64,000 bases of DNA from NCEH01 sp043195095. Lineage in GTDB: Bacteria > Pseudomonadota > Alphaproteobacteria > Rhizobiales > Xanthobacteraceae. Shown in pieces: positions 8,876 through 20,406 of this stretch. The notes under the pieces are model-generated. The model was not told the origin of the DNA, searched no databases, and was given only the letters and a program-made list of their open reading frames with translations. Location of the stretch: the NCBI RefSeq assembly GCF_043195095.1, contig NZ_JBAFWN010000002.1; one strand, written 5' to 3'. Each line of letters opens with the position of its first letter. Position 1 is the first letter of the stretch. The translations under genes were made by a program, and so were the position numbers.

Positions 8876-9023
8876 GGGTCTGGAACTCCGTCGCTTTGGA
8901 ACCTCCGGCGCTGCACCTTCGGGCTGCGGCCGGGGGGCGTTCAGTTTGTGCCCATCGTCCGGTTTTGCCAAGCGATAGGCGTCGCGCCTTTTATGGCGCA
9001 AGCCTCCGATGCATTCAACGTCT

Positions 9024-9066
9024 GAAATGTGGTTTTATCATTTCAACATTCAAATTACGTTGAAAT
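9024..9066. promoter_or_regulatory. Overlapping inverted repeats upstream of cysG
   Basis: In the 191-bp gap between cysG and the polA stop there is an AT-rich block. It holds ATTTCAAC (9040-9047) and GTTGAAAT (9059-9066), a perfect 8-bp inverted repeat with an 11-nt spacer. An overlapping GAAATG (9024-9029)/CATTTC (9039-9044) repeat is also present. It could be a two-site operator for cysG. A weak polA terminator is an alternative, since the block lies directly after the polA stop. Confidence 0.4.
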
Positions 9067-12000
9067 TCAGTGTGCCTCTTCCCAATTGGCGGCGGCATGG
9101 GCCTCCACCTTCAGGGGCACGGCAAGCGCCACAGCCGGAAGCGCGGCCTGCTCCATGACATGCTTCACCACCGGCAGGGTTGCCTGTGCCTCGGCTTCCG
9201 GCACTTCGAACACCAGTTCGTCATGCACCTGAAGCAGCATCTGCGCGGAAAGGTCCGCCGCCTTCAGCGCCGGCTCCATGCGCACCATGGCGCGGCGGAT
9301 GATGTCGGCGGCCGTCCCCTGGAGGCGGGCATTGATGGCGGCGCGCTCGTTGAAGGCGCGAATGGAGGGGTTGGACGCCGCGATATCGGGATAATGGCAG
9401 CGCCGGCCGAACAGGGTTTCCACATAGCCATGCTCGCGGCAGAAGGTCTTGGTCTCGTCCATATAGGCGCGGATGCCGGGGAAGCGCTCGAAATAGCGGC
9501 GGATATAGAGTCCCGCCTCCTCGCGCCCGATGCCGAGCTGGTTGGCGAGGCCGAACGCCGAAATGCCGTAGATGATGCCGAAATTGATCGCCTTGGCACG
9601 CCGCCGCACCTCGGCAGGCATGCCCTCCACCGGCACGCCGAACATTTCGGATGCCGTCATGGCGTGGATGTCCAGCCCCTCCTGGAACGCTTCGCGCAGG
9701 CGCGGAATATCCGCGATCTCCGCCAGCAGCCGCAGCTCGATCTGCGAATAATCGGCCGAAACCAGCAGCCGCCCCGGCTCCGCCACGAAGGCGCGGCGGA
9801 TGCGGCGGCCTTCCTCGGTGCGGATCGGGATGTTCTGGAGGTTGGGCTCGGAGGAGGACAGCCGCCCGGTGGTGGTCGCCGCCAGCGCATAGGAGGTGTG
9901 CACCCGCTTCGTGCGCGCATTCACATAATTGGGCAAGGCGTCGGTATAGGTGGAGCGCAGCTTCGCCAGTTGGCGCCAGTCCAGGATCTTCTGCGGCAGG
10001 GTGTGGCCGGCCTCCGCCAGTTCCTCCAGCACATTGGCCTTGGTGGACCAGGCGCCCGTGGGTGTCTTGGTGGCGCCGGGCAGCCCGAGCCGGCCGAACA
10101 AGACGTCGCCGATCTGCTTGGGCGAACCGATGTTCAGCCGCTCTCCGCCCAGGATTTCCGCGATTTCGTCCTCGATCCGCGCCGCGCCCTGGGCGAACTC
10201 GCTGGACAGGCGGCCGAGGATCGGCCGGTCGATGGCGATGCCGCGCCCTTCCATGCGCACCAGAACGGGAATAAGCGGCCGCTCCAGCGTCTCGTAGACG
10301 GTGCTCATGCCATCCGCCACGAGGCGCGGCTTGAACACGCGCCATAGGCGCAGCGTCACGTCGGCGTCTTCCGCCGCATAGGCGGTGGCGGGCTCGAGCG
10401 CGACCCGGTCGAACGTCACCTGCCCCTTGCCCTTGCCCGCCACTTCCGTGAAGGCGATGGGCGTATGGCCGAGGTGGCGCACCGAGAGGTCGTCCATGCC
10501 GTGGTTGCCCTTGCCGGCATCCAGCGCATAGGACATGCACATGGTGCAGTCGAACGGGGCAACCTCGATGCCATGGCGGGCCAGCAAGGCGACGTCATAT
10601 TTGGCATTGTGGGCGATCTTCATCGTGCCGCGGTCTTGCAGCATCGGCTTCAGGACGGCGAGCGCCTCCTGGAACGGGATCTGCCCCGGCAGGAGCCCTT
10701 CCTCGAACAGGCCGTCGCCGGCCCCGCGATGGGCCAGTGGGATATAACAGGCCTCGTTGGGCGAAAGCGCGAGCGAGACGCCCACGAGGTCCGCCGCTTG
10801 CGGATCCACCGACGTGGTCTCGGTGTCAAAGGCGACGTAACCCTGGTCGATGGCGCGCGCGCACCAGGCCTGGAGTTCGGCCAGATCCGTCAACATGCGG
10901 TACCGGCTGCGGTCCACCTTGTTGGAGCGCGCCTCCTGTACCCGCGCCGCCACCAGATCGGCCGGGTTGAGCACGTTCGGCCGCCCGTCTGCGGAACCTG
11001 CGCCGTTCGCCGGCGCGGGGGCCTGTGCCGACGCAGGGGCCGGCATCGCGGCGCCATCCTCTTCCGCGCCGAACAGGCCGCCCGTCGTGCTCGGCGCCAG
11101 CGCCGGGTCGGCCTCGATGGCACCCGCCTCCACACCAAACGCCTCGGCGGCCCGGCGGGTGATGGTGGTGAATTCCATGGCCTTCAAAAAGGCGATGAGG
11201 CGCTTGCCGTCCGGCTGCTCCAGCACCAGGTCGGAGAGCGGCACCTCCACCGGCACGGCGCAATCCAGAGTCACCAATTGCTTGGAGATGCGGGCCTTTT
11301 CCACATTCTCCGGATTCAACAGCGATTCGCGGCGCTTCACCTGCTTGATCTCGCCGGCCCGCGCCAGCAGGGTTTCGAGGTCGCCATATTCCTGGATCAG
11401 GGTCGCGGCGGTCTTGATGCCGATGCCGGGCACGCCGGGGACATTGTCGGTGGAATCCCCCGCAAGGGCCTGGACGTCGGTCACCTTCTCGGGCGGCACG
11501 CCGAAATATTCGATGACCTCGCCAAGGCCGATGCGCCGCTCCGGCCGGGCGCCGCGCCCGCCCGCCTCGCCGGAGGCCGGGTCGTACATGCCGATGCGAT
11601 CGCCCACCACCTGCATCAGATCCTTGTCGGCGGAGACGATGAGGACGTCGGCGCCGGCGGCGGCGGCCTGCCTGGCATAGGTGGCGATCAGATCGTCCGC
11701 CTCGAAGCGGGCCATCTCCACCGGAATGAGGCCGAACGCCCGCACCGCCTCGCGCATCAGCGGAAACTGGGGAATCAGTTCCGGTGGCGGCTCGGAGCGG
11801 TTGGCCTTATAGGCGGGATAGATTTCACGCCGGAACGAGTCTTCGCTCTTGTCGAAGATGATGGCGAGGTGCGTGGGCTTGATGCCCATGGCGCCCTCAC
11901 GGATGAATTGGAACAGCTTGGTGCAGAACAGACGCACCGCCCCCGTCGGCAGCCGGTCGGAGCGGAAATTATACTTCCGGTCCTGATTGATCGACTGGAA

Positions 12001-12081
12001 ATAGGCCCGGAAGACGAAGGACGATCCATCCACCAGGAAAACGTGATCGCCGGGCTTGAGCGGGCTGGGAGCGTGTGACAT
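9067..12081 (-). CDS. polA: DNA polymerase I
   Basis: This 1004-aa repair and Okazaki-fragment polymerase has all three domains. The N-terminal 5'-3' exonuclease spans about residues 12-290 (HVFLVDGSSFVFRAYF start). An intact-looking 3'-5' exonuclease follows (VAFDTETTSVD and later AEDADVTLRLW). The C-terminal polymerase shows motif A DYSQIELR, motif B RRRAKAINFGIIYG and motif C LQVHDELVFEV. A low-complexity Ala/Pro linker lies near residues 320-360. The start at 12081 is chosen because the upstream 18 residues are unconserved. DUF2794 lies 80 bp upstream on the same strand. Confidence 0.95.
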   Translation of the reverse strand: MSHAPSPLKPGDHVFLVDGSSFVFRAYFQSINQDRKYNFRSDRLPTGAVRLFCTKLFQFIREGAMGIKPTHLAIIFDKSEDSFRREIYPAYKANRSEPPPELIPQFPLMREAVRAFGLIPVEMARFEADDLIATYARQAAAAGADVLIVSADKDLMQVVGDRIGMYDPASGEAGGRGARPERRIGLGEVIEYFGVPPEKVTDVQALAGDSTDNVPGVPGIGIKTAATLIQEYGDLETLLARAGEIKQVKRRESLLNPENVEKARISKQLVTLDCAVPVEVPLSDLVLEQPDGKRLIAFLKAMEFTTITRRAAEAFGVEAGAIEADPALAPSTTGGLFGAEEDGAAMPAPASAQAPAPANGAGSADGRPNVLNPADLVAARVQEARSNKVDRSRYRMLTDLAELQAWCARAIDQGYVAFDTETTSVDPQAADLVGVSLALSPNEACYIPLAHRGAGDGLFEEGLLPGQIPFQEALAVLKPMLQDRGTMKIAHNAKYDVALLARHGIEVAPFDCTMCMSYALDAGKGNHGMDDLSVRHLGHTPIAFTEVAGKGKGQVTFDRVALEPATAYAAEDADVTLRLWRVFKPRLVADGMSTVYETLERPLIPVLVRMEGRGIAIDRPILGRLSSEFAQGAARIEDEIAEILGGERLNIGSPKQIGDVLFGRLGLPGATKTPTGAWSTKANVLEELAEAGHTLPQKILDWRQLAKLRSTYTDALPNYVNARTKRVHTSYALAATTTGRLSSSEPNLQNIPIRTEEGRRIRRAFVAEPGRLLVSADYSQIELRLLAEIADIPRLREAFQEGLDIHAMTASEMFGVPVEGMPAEVRRRAKAINFGIIYGISAFGLANQLGIGREEAGLYIRRYFERFPGIRAYMDETKTFCREHGYVETLFGRRCHYPDIAASNPSIRAFNERAAINARLQGTAADIIRRAMVRMEPALKAADLSAQMLLQVHDELVFEVPEAEAQATLPVVKHVMEQAALPAVALAVPLKVEAHAAANWEEAH

Positions 12082-12161
12082 CCGGGCATCCAATGACAAG
12101 GCGCGCACGATGCCCGAGCGCCTTCCCGTCGACAACCCTCAGCGCGGCCGCCCCTTCAAAG

Positions 12162-12518
12162 TCAGATCGCCGCGAGCGGTTTTTCCAGCACCGCCAACAC
12201 GCGCGGCAGCTCGTGCCCGCGCTTCAGGATCAGGCCTGTCTGGGACACCACGCAATAGGCCCCCTGCTTGCGCGCCAGCTTCGGATCCTTCTCGATGCGA
12301 TACAACGGCACATCGAGCGAGCGGCGGAAGACGGAGAACACCGCCTTGTCCTTCAGAAAGTCGATCGCATAGTCGCGCCACTCGCCAGCGGCGACCATGC
12401 GCCCGTAAAGATCGAGAATGCGGTCGAGCTCCCGCCTGTCGAACGTGACGAGAGCGGGGGGAGATGGCGGTGTCGGCGCCGGCGCGCGGGCGGGGCGTAT
12501 GGGTTCAACGATTCCCAT
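12162..12518 (-). CDS. DUF2794 protein
   Basis: This small 118-aa protein of unknown function is typical of alphaproteobacteria. The conserved core FDRRELDRILDLYGRMVA, AIDFLKDKAVFSVFRR, LYRIEKDPKLARKQGAY and LILKRGHEL is complete, preceded by a Pro/Ala-rich N-terminus. The ATG at 12518 has a GGAGGT site just upstream; ATGs at 12545 and 12572 would give longer proteins with poor sites. It precedes polA by 80 bp and may share its transcript. I cannot assign a function. Confidence 0.8.
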   Translation of the reverse strand: MGIVEPIRPARAPAPTPPSPPALVTFDRRELDRILDLYGRMVAAGEWRDYAIDFLKDKAVFSVFRRSLDVPLYRIEKDPKLARKQGAYCVVSQTGLILKRGHELPRVLAVLEKPLAAI

Positions 12519-12700
12519 CGGACCTCCAAGGTGCGAACGACCCATGATCGCTTTCATCGCCGCCCGGTTCAAGGGGATTGAATAGCCGGCTGGCGAGACC
12601 GGAAAAGACCGGAAACGCGATCACGGGGTCGTCAACGACCATCACAGTCTCGCCGGAATTCGGCCCTTCCCTCGACAAGCGGGGGGAGCAAATTCATAAA

Positions 12701-12832
12701 CGTAGCAGGGCCGGTTCGCAGTCGCTCCGGTCTATCCCAGCCCCCCAGCCCCCCGGGGTGACAGGCGAACCGGCCACTGCTACGCATCCTTCAAGTTTCT
12801 AACTTTCAAGGGCCGCGAAAGCGGCCTTTTTT
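12701..12832 (+). ncRNA. Candidate small RNA with long hairpin and intrinsic terminator
   Basis: In a 414-bp gap without a convincing gene, a 19-bp stem (12701-12719 with 12765-12784, one bulged A) closes a 45-nt loop. The loop contains two runs of six C. It is followed by a U-rich single strand and a terminator hairpin (12808-12832). A weak -35/-10 pair (TCGACA 12672, CATAAA 12695, 17 bp apart) precedes it. The C-rich loop could pair with Shine-Dalgarno sequences, as in several alphaproteobacterial sRNAs. I do not recognise the family; it does not look like 4.5S RNA or tmRNA. Confidence 0.45.
12808..12832 (+). terminator. Intrinsic terminator of the candidate sRNA
   Basis: The stem GGCCGC (12811-12816) and GCGGCC (12821-12826) closes a GAAA tetraloop and is followed by six T residues (12827-12832). 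Three extra A/G bases on the left can pair with the first T residues. No plus-strand protein gene ends upstream, so it serves a non-coding transcript. Confidence 0.8.
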
Positions 12833-12932
12833 ATTGCCCGCGCACCGACGAGCAGGCAATGCAGGTCGAGCCACGACGCACGCACGCGTGGACTGAGCTT
12901 CGTCAATTCAGATGATTTCAGGGTCGATCTTG

Positions 12933-13736
12933 TTATTTCAGATCGATCTTGGCGGCGCCGAGGATCGGGCCAGGGGCCTGGAACGACCCGCGCTGCACCA
13001 GCACGGCCGCGCCGTCCACGCCATCGTTCCAGAATTCGCTGAGCGGCACCGAAAAGCGCGCCGGGCCGCCGGTCCAATTGCCGAGCTTCACCCAGGCGCG
13101 GACCACATTGGTATAGGTGACGTTCTTGCCCTGGTTCTCGCCGCGGCCGATGGCCACCGTATGGGTGCTCAGAATGGGGCAGAGCCAGACTTCAGCGGCA
13201 TTCGGCACATGGCCGGGTTTTGTCGGGTCTCCCCCCGCGGCCACGTCCACCACCAGATTCTCGCCGGAGCGGCGCAACGCGACCGGCACCAGCAAGGTCG
13301 AGCCCGCATCGTGCGCGCGCACGACGGCCTTCTCGACCGCCGCCTTGTCGCTGCCCTTGGCGGGAGCGATCCCGTCCACCACCATCTGCGGGGTATAGAT
13401 CATCCGGTCGCCGCGCTGTTCGGCATACGCGCGCTGGCGCACCGAATGGCCGTGCTTGGCGAGCGTATCCTTCCAGCCGACATAATCCCAATAGTCCACC
13501 GCGAGCGTCAGGGCGATCATCTGCGGGTCTGCCGCGAGCTCCGTCAGCAGGGCATCGGCGGGGGGGCAGGACGCACAGCCCTGGCTGGTGAACAATTCCA
13601 GCACCGCCTTGGGCGCGGCCGGCGGGGGGGCGGCGACTTGCGCCGGCTCCTGCGCACCCGCACCCCCTGCCGCGAACGCACAGGTGAGCGCGATCATGCC
13701 GAGGTATGTAAGGCGGAACGGGAGACGGCTCTTCAA
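12933..13736 (-). CDS. DUF1223 secreted thioredoxin-like protein
   Basis: This 267-aa protein starts with a signal peptide (MKSRLPFRLTYLGMIALTCA, cleavage near AGAQ). It carries the DUF1223 hallmark ELFTSQGCASCPPADALL, a thioredoxin-fold CxxC-like site (GCASCPP), followed by VDYWDYVGWKD and YTPQMVVDG. The function of DUF1223 is unknown. The start is a TTG at 13736, which keeps the basic n-region of the signal peptide; an ATG at 13697 would leave a minimal signal. Its only same-strand upstream neighbour is acnA, from which a terminator separates it. Confidence 0.75.
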   Translation of the reverse strand: MKSRLPFRLTYLGMIALTCAFAAGGAGAQEPAQVAAPPPAAPKAVLELFTSQGCASCPPADALLTELAADPQMIALTLAVDYWDYVGWKDTLAKHGHSVRQRAYAEQRGDRMIYTPQMVVDGIAPAKGSDKAAVEKAVVRAHDAGSTLLVPVALRRSGENLVVDVAAGGDPTKPGHVPNAAEVWLCPILSTHTVAIGRGENQGKNVTYTNVVRAWVKLGNWTGGPARFSVPLSEFWNDGVDGAAVLVQRGSFQAPGPILGAAKIDLK

Positions 13737-13844
13737 TGCACCGGGACCTGCGAATGGCGAAGAGTGATTGCCACACGCTTAGGCGCGCCCCGTCCTTGAT
13801 GCCAGTCAATTCGCAGTGAGACGCGCGGGCCTGCCCTGAATGAA

Positions 13845-13876
13845 ACAGCCGCCCGCGGGTCTCCACGGGCGGCTGT
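13845..13876 (-). terminator. Intrinsic terminator of acnA
   Basis: An 11-bp perfect GC-rich stem (13845-13855 with 13866-13876) has a 10-nt loop. Read on the minus strand it is followed by TTTCATT. It lies 40 bp after the acnA stop and before the DUF1223 gene. Confidence 0.7.
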
Positions 13877-13915
13877 CCTGGTGTTAAATGCTGGTGGCGG
13901 CAGGGCCGCCACGCC

Positions 13916-16618
<2,703 letters not shown>

Positions 16619-16759
16619 GGCGCGTTTTCTCCGGTTCGATGATCGACCGACGCGACACGCCTAGAGGACCGGGCTAAGGAGGTGCCGGGCCACCTAGGGG
16701 TGCGGTTCAGCCGCTTTATAGAGCGATTTCAAACGGCGGTCATGCGATAAGAACGTTCA

Positions 16760-17443
16760 ATGTGCGATGCATCCAAAATTCACCCGCAAGGCTCATTCCC
16801 GCACGCTGGGGAAGCGCCCGCCGCGGTCCTGAAGGCCGAGGGCCTGTCCTGCCAAAGAGGCGTGCGGCTGCTGTTCGACAAGCTCGACTTTGAGCTAAGA
16901 GCCGGCCACGCCTTGGTGGTGGTGGGGCGCAACGGCGCCGGCAAATCCTCCCTTCTGCGCATCGTCGCCGGCCTTCTTGCCGCGACATCCGGCCGCGTCA
17001 CGCGGGCCGAGGGCGCAGCGGAGCGGCCCTACACGGAAGAGATGCACTATCTGGGCCATGACGACGCGCTGAAAGCCGCCTTGAGCGTTGCCGAAAATCT
17101 TTCCTTCTGGCGCACCATGCTGGGCGCCACCGGCCTGCCGGTCGCGGACGCATTGGAAGAGGTGGGCCTCGGCGGCCTCGGGCGGCTGCCGGTGGCGGTT
17201 CTGTCCGCCGGCCAGAAGCGCCGCCTCGCCATTGCCCGCCTGCTGGTGTCGCGCCGCCGCATCTGGATCCTGGACGAGCCCACCACCGCGCTCGACGTGA
17301 CTGCCCAGGCGCGGTTCGCAGAACTTGGCCGGGCGCATCTCGATTCGGGCGGGGCGATCCTGGCCGCGACCCATGCCCCGCTGGATTTCGGCCCTCGCGT
17401 CGGCACCCTTCAGCTCGGCCCGAAACTGGAGGCCGGCGCATGA
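16760..17443 (+). CDS. ccmA: Heme exporter ATP-binding protein CcmA
   Basis: This is the ABC ATPase of System I cytochrome c maturation, powering release of holo-CcmE from CcmC. Walker A is GRNGAGKSS (56-64), the signature LSAGQKRR begins at 148, and Walker B is IWILDEP (168-174). The length of 227 aa is slightly above usual because of an N-terminal tail. No good ribosome binding site precedes the ATG at 16760. It overlaps ccmB by ATGA, so the two are translationally coupled. Confidence 0.92.
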   Translation: MCDASKIHPQGSFPHAGEAPAAVLKAEGLSCQRGVRLLFDKLDFELRAGHALVVVGRNGAGKSSLLRIVAGLLAATSGRVTRAEGAAERPYTEEMHYLGHDDALKAALSVAENLSFWRTMLGATGLPVADALEEVGLGGLGRLPVAVLSAGQKRRLAIARLLVSRRRIWILDEPTTALDVTAQARFAELGRAHLDSGGAILAATHAPLDFGPRVGTLQLGPKLEAGA

Positions 17444-18111
17444 TGGCGGCGTTCTTGGCGCTGGTGCGCCGTGACATGGCGCTCGCCCTGCGCTCGGGTG
17501 GCGGCGCCGGGCTCGGCGTCGTGTTCTTTCTCTCCGTCATTACCATCGTGCCGTTCGCGGTCGGGCCGGACATGGTGCTGCTGGCGCGGATCGGCCCGGC
17601 GATCCTGTGGATCGGTGCGCTGCTCGCCAGCCTCATCGGGCTCGAGCGCCTGTTCGCGGCGGATGTGGAGGACGGATCGCTCGATGCCCTGGCCCATTCC
17701 GCCCTGCCGCTGGAATTGGTGGCGGCGGCCAAGGGACTTGCCCATTGGATCGCCACCGGACTGCCTCTGGTGGTGGCAGCGCCGGTGCTGGCGCTCATGC
17801 TCAATCTGGAACCGGCGGCGATCGGCGCGGTGGTTCTCACCTTGTTGGTGGGCACGCCGGCGGTCACCGCGCTCGGCCTCATCGGCGCGGCCTTCGCCGG
17901 CGCTTTCCGCCGGGGCGGGCTGCTGATCGCGGTCCTGGTGCTGCCGCTCGCGATCCCCGTGCTGATCTTCGCGGTCTCCGCCACCGGCGCGGCGGTGACC
18001 GGCCCGGTCCCGTTCGGCACGCCGTTCCGCATCCTCATCGGCCTTACCTTGTTCGCTTTGGTGCTGGGGCCGGTGGCGGCGGCGGCGGCGCTGCGGGCGG
18101 CGCGCGGCTGA
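17440..18111 (+). CDS. ccmB: Heme exporter membrane protein CcmB
   Basis: This 223-aa polytopic protein with six hydrophobic segments is the membrane partner of CcmA in the CcmABCD complex. The N-terminal ALVRRDMALALRSGG and the glutamate-containing GLERLFAADVEDGSLDALAHSALP block are characteristic of CcmB. Its ATG overlaps the ccmA stop (ATGA). Confidence 0.92.
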   Translation: MMAAFLALVRRDMALALRSGGGAGLGVVFFLSVITIVPFAVGPDMVLLARIGPAILWIGALLASLIGLERLFAADVEDGSLDALAHSALPLELVAAAKGLAHWIATGLPLVVAAPVLALMLNLEPAAIGAVVLTLLVGTPAVTALGLIGAAFAGAFRRGGLLIAVLVLPLAIPVLIFAVSATGAAVTGPVPFGTPFRILIGLTLFALVLGPVAAAAALRAARG

Positions 18112-18221
18112 GCTGGGCGATCGGGCGACACGGCAGCGTCATACGCTGAAGGAATCGTGATGCGGCGCAGCGAAGGCCAGTTGCGTTACTTGGGCAACCC
18201 TAGCATCGAAGGCATATCCCC

Positions 18222-18788
18222 ATGCGCGTGCCCCTCACCGCCCCCGCCGATCTCTCGCAAGAGCAGCGCCCGCTCTATGACGACATGCGCACCGGCATCG
18301 AGACCAGCTTCAAGGGCTTCAAGGCCATCGCCGACGACGGTGCGCTGATCGGCCCCTGGAACCCCTGGATTCACTATCCCAAATTCGGCGGCCCGGTGTG
18401 GGAGCTGACCAAGGCCATGTCCTCCAGCCCCACGCTGCCCAAGCCCGTGCGCGAGGTGGCGATCCTGGTGACCGGCGCCCATTTCCATTCGGCCTATGAG
18501 CTTTACGCCCACATCCTGGTGGCCGAGACGCGCGGCCTGCCGGACGAGAAGATCGCCACCATCGTCGCCGGCCAGCGCCCGGCCGATCTCACCGGCGAGG
18601 AGGCCGTGACCTATGACGTCGCCTCGGCCCTGGTGCGCGGCTCGACCTTGCCGGAGTTGGTGTACCGCCAGGCAGTGGACACGTTCGGCGAATATGCCGC
18701 CGCCGAGCTGATCTATCTGGTCGGGCTCTATTGCCTGGTCTCGGTCATTCTCAACGGCTTCGACGTGCCGGTGCCGGAAGGCGCCTGA
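18222..18788 (+). CDS. Carboxymuconolactone decarboxylase-family protein
   Basis: This 188-aa protein has the CMD/AhpD-like helical core (REVAILVTGAHFHSAYELYAHILVAETRGL, about 77-106). It has no CxxC, so it is not an AhpD-type peroxidase; it resembles the decarboxylase-like branch with a conserved histidine. It stands between ccmB and ccmC with gaps of about 110 bp on both sides, so it is probably an insertion into the ccm locus rather than a maturation factor. The substrate is unknown. Confidence 0.75.
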   Translation: MRVPLTAPADLSQEQRPLYDDMRTGIETSFKGFKAIADDGALIGPWNPWIHYPKFGGPVWELTKAMSSSPTLPKPVREVAILVTGAHFHSAYELYAHILVAETRGLPDEKIATIVAGQRPADLTGEEAVTYDVASALVRGSTLPELVYRQAVDTFGEYAAAELIYLVGLYCLVSVILNGFDVPVPEGA

Positions 18789-18893
18789 CGCGCGCGGGAA
18801 CGCCGGGCCTGCTCATTCCGCCGCACCCCGTTTCACACAATCGCGCGTCCGGGGCGCTCCCCTGCCGTCGCGAGATGGTCTAGAACGCCAGCC

Positions 18894-19625
18894 ATGGCGC
18901 TTCTCGACTTCGCCAATCCGACCCGCTTCCTCTCCCTCTCCGCCCGGCTCATTCCCTGGACGGCGGGGGCGGCGGCGCTCGCCCTGGCGCTCGGCTTCAC
19001 CCTCGCCTTCCTCGCCCCGCCGGACTACCAGCAGGGCGAGACGGTGCGGATCATGTACATTCACGTGCCGTTCGCATGGCTCTCCATGTTCGGCTACTCG
19101 ATGCTTGCGGCGTCCTCGCTCGGCATATTGGTCTGGCGCCATCCGCTGGCCGATGTCGCGCACAAGGCGGCCGCGCCAATCGGTGCCACCTTCACCTTCC
19201 TGTGCCTGCTCACCGGCGCCCTGTGGGGGCGGCCCATGTGGGGCACCTATTGGGTGTGGGACGCGCGCCTCACCTCGGTGCTGGTGCTGTTCCTGCTCTA
19301 TCTCGGCCTGATGGCCCTGCGCGCCGCCATCGACGAGCCCAGCCGCGCCGGACGGGCGGCGGCGGTGCTGACCCTGGTGGGCTTCATCAATGTGCCGATC
19401 GTCAAGTTCTCGGTGGATTGGTGGAACACCCTTCACCAGCCGGCCTCGGTGTTCCGCATGGGCGGCTCCACCATCGACGGCAGCCTGCTGTGGCCGCTGC
19501 TCATCTGCGCGCTGGGCTTCACCCTGCTGTTCCTAACCCTGCACATGATCGCCATGCGCACGGAGATCCTGCGCCGACGCGTCCAGGTGCTGGAAGCGCG
19601 TGCCGCAGCGGAGGCCGTGGCCTGA
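18894..19625 (+). CDS. ccmC: Heme export/handling protein CcmC
   Basis: This 243-aa heme-handling protein delivers heme to CcmE. The tryptophan-rich WWD signature WGTYWVWDARLTS is at 116-128. The two external heme-ligand histidines are His57 (IHVPFAW) and His181 (NTLHQPAS). Six transmembrane helices are expected. Its stop overlaps the ccmD start (TGATG). Confidence 0.94.
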   Translation: MALLDFANPTRFLSLSARLIPWTAGAAALALALGFTLAFLAPPDYQQGETVRIMYIHVPFAWLSMFGYSMLAASSLGILVWRHPLADVAHKAAAPIGATFTFLCLLTGALWGRPMWGTYWVWDARLTSVLVLFLLYLGLMALRAAIDEPSRAGRAAAVLTLVGFINVPIVKFSVDWWNTLHQPASVFRMGGSTIDGSLLWPLLICALGFTLLFLTLHMIAMRTEILRRRVQVLEARAAAEAVA

Positions 19626-19786
19626 TGGAGCACGCGCTGTTCATCTATGCGTCTTATGGCGCCGCCGCGCTCGGGCTCGGCGTGCTGACGCTGTGGCTGA
19701 TGCTCGACTATCGCGCCCAGGCCAGGGCCCTGGCGGACCTCGAGGCGCGCGGCGTGCGCCGCCGCTCGGAGCGGAACCGGCCATGA
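19625..19786 (+). CDS. ccmD: Heme exporter protein CcmD
   Basis: This 53-aa single-pass membrane protein has one hydrophobic helix (about residues 8-28) followed by a basic cytoplasmic tail rich in Arg. This is the usual form of CcmD, which stabilises the CcmABC-CcmE complex. It is squeezed between ccmC (TGATG overlap) and ccmG (ATGA overlap), which supports the call despite its size. Confidence 0.85.
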   Translation: MEHALFIYASYGAAALGLGVLTLWLMLDYRAQARALADLEARGVRRRSERNRP

Positions 19787-20397
19787 GCGATAGTCCTCCC
19801 CCGCCGCCGGCCGCCGCCGCCCCGGTGCCCAAGCGCCGGCGCCCGCTGCTGGTGCTGCTGCCCGTGGTGGCCTTCGGCCTGCTCGCCGCCTTGTTCCTGG
19901 TGCGCCTGTTCGCCGGCGATCCCTCGCAGATCCCCTCCGCGCTCGTGGGCCGGCCGGCGCCCACCCTCGCCCTGCCCCCATTGGCGGGCCTGCTGGACGC
20001 CGGCGCCCCGGTACCAGGGCTCACTGGCACGGACTTCAAGGGCAAGGTCACGCTGGTGAACGTGTGGGCGTCCTGGTGCGCTCCCTGCCGGGAGGAGCAT
20101 CCGCTCCTGATGGAACTGGCGCGCGACCCGCGCCTGCGCCTGATCGGCATCAATTATAAGGACACGCCCGACAACGCGCGCCGGTTCCTCGGCCAATATG
20201 GCCTGCCGTTTGCGGCGGTTGGCATAGACCCCAACGGGCGTGCCGCCATCGAATGGGGGGTTTATGGTGTTCCCGAGACCTTCCTGGTGGGGCCGGATGG
20301 GGCGATCGCCCATAAATTCGTCGGCCCGCTCAGCCAGGAGACGGTCCGCTCCACCTTGCTGCCGATGGTGGCGAAGCTCTCCGGCAAGTCGGGCTGA
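19783..20397 (+). CDS. ccmG: Thiol:disulfide interchange protein CcmG/DsbE
   Basis: This 204-aa membrane-anchored periplasmic thioredoxin keeps apocytochrome c cysteines reduced. One N-terminal transmembrane anchor (about 20-43) precedes the active site WCAPC (Cys99, Cys102). The cis-proline loop GVPETF (Pro164) and the acidic GID/EWG region of CcmG follow. It ends the ccm operon; yciB is convergent 9 bp away. ccmE, ccmF and ccmH are not in the window. Confidence 0.92.
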   Translation: MSDSPPPPPAAAAPVPKRRRPLLVLLPVVAFGLLAALFLVRLFAGDPSQIPSALVGRPAPTLALPPLAGLLDAGAPVPGLTGTDFKGKVTLVNVWASWCAPCREEHPLLMELARDPRLRLIGINYKDTPDNARRFLGQYGLPFAAVGIDPNGRAAIEWGVYGVPETFLVGPDGAIAHKFVGPLSQETVRSTLLPMVAKLSGKSG

Positions 20398-20406
20398 GAC
20401 CGAAGA

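Noticed and set aside
7463..9025. 520-codon plus-strand open frame
   Set aside because: It is antisense to cysG, with a low-complexity His/Gly/Arg translation and no start signal.
12701..12784. Hairpin as 4.5S SRP RNA or tmRNA
   Set aside because: The conserved GGAA-containing SRP loop and the tmRNA T-arm/tag reading frame are absent.
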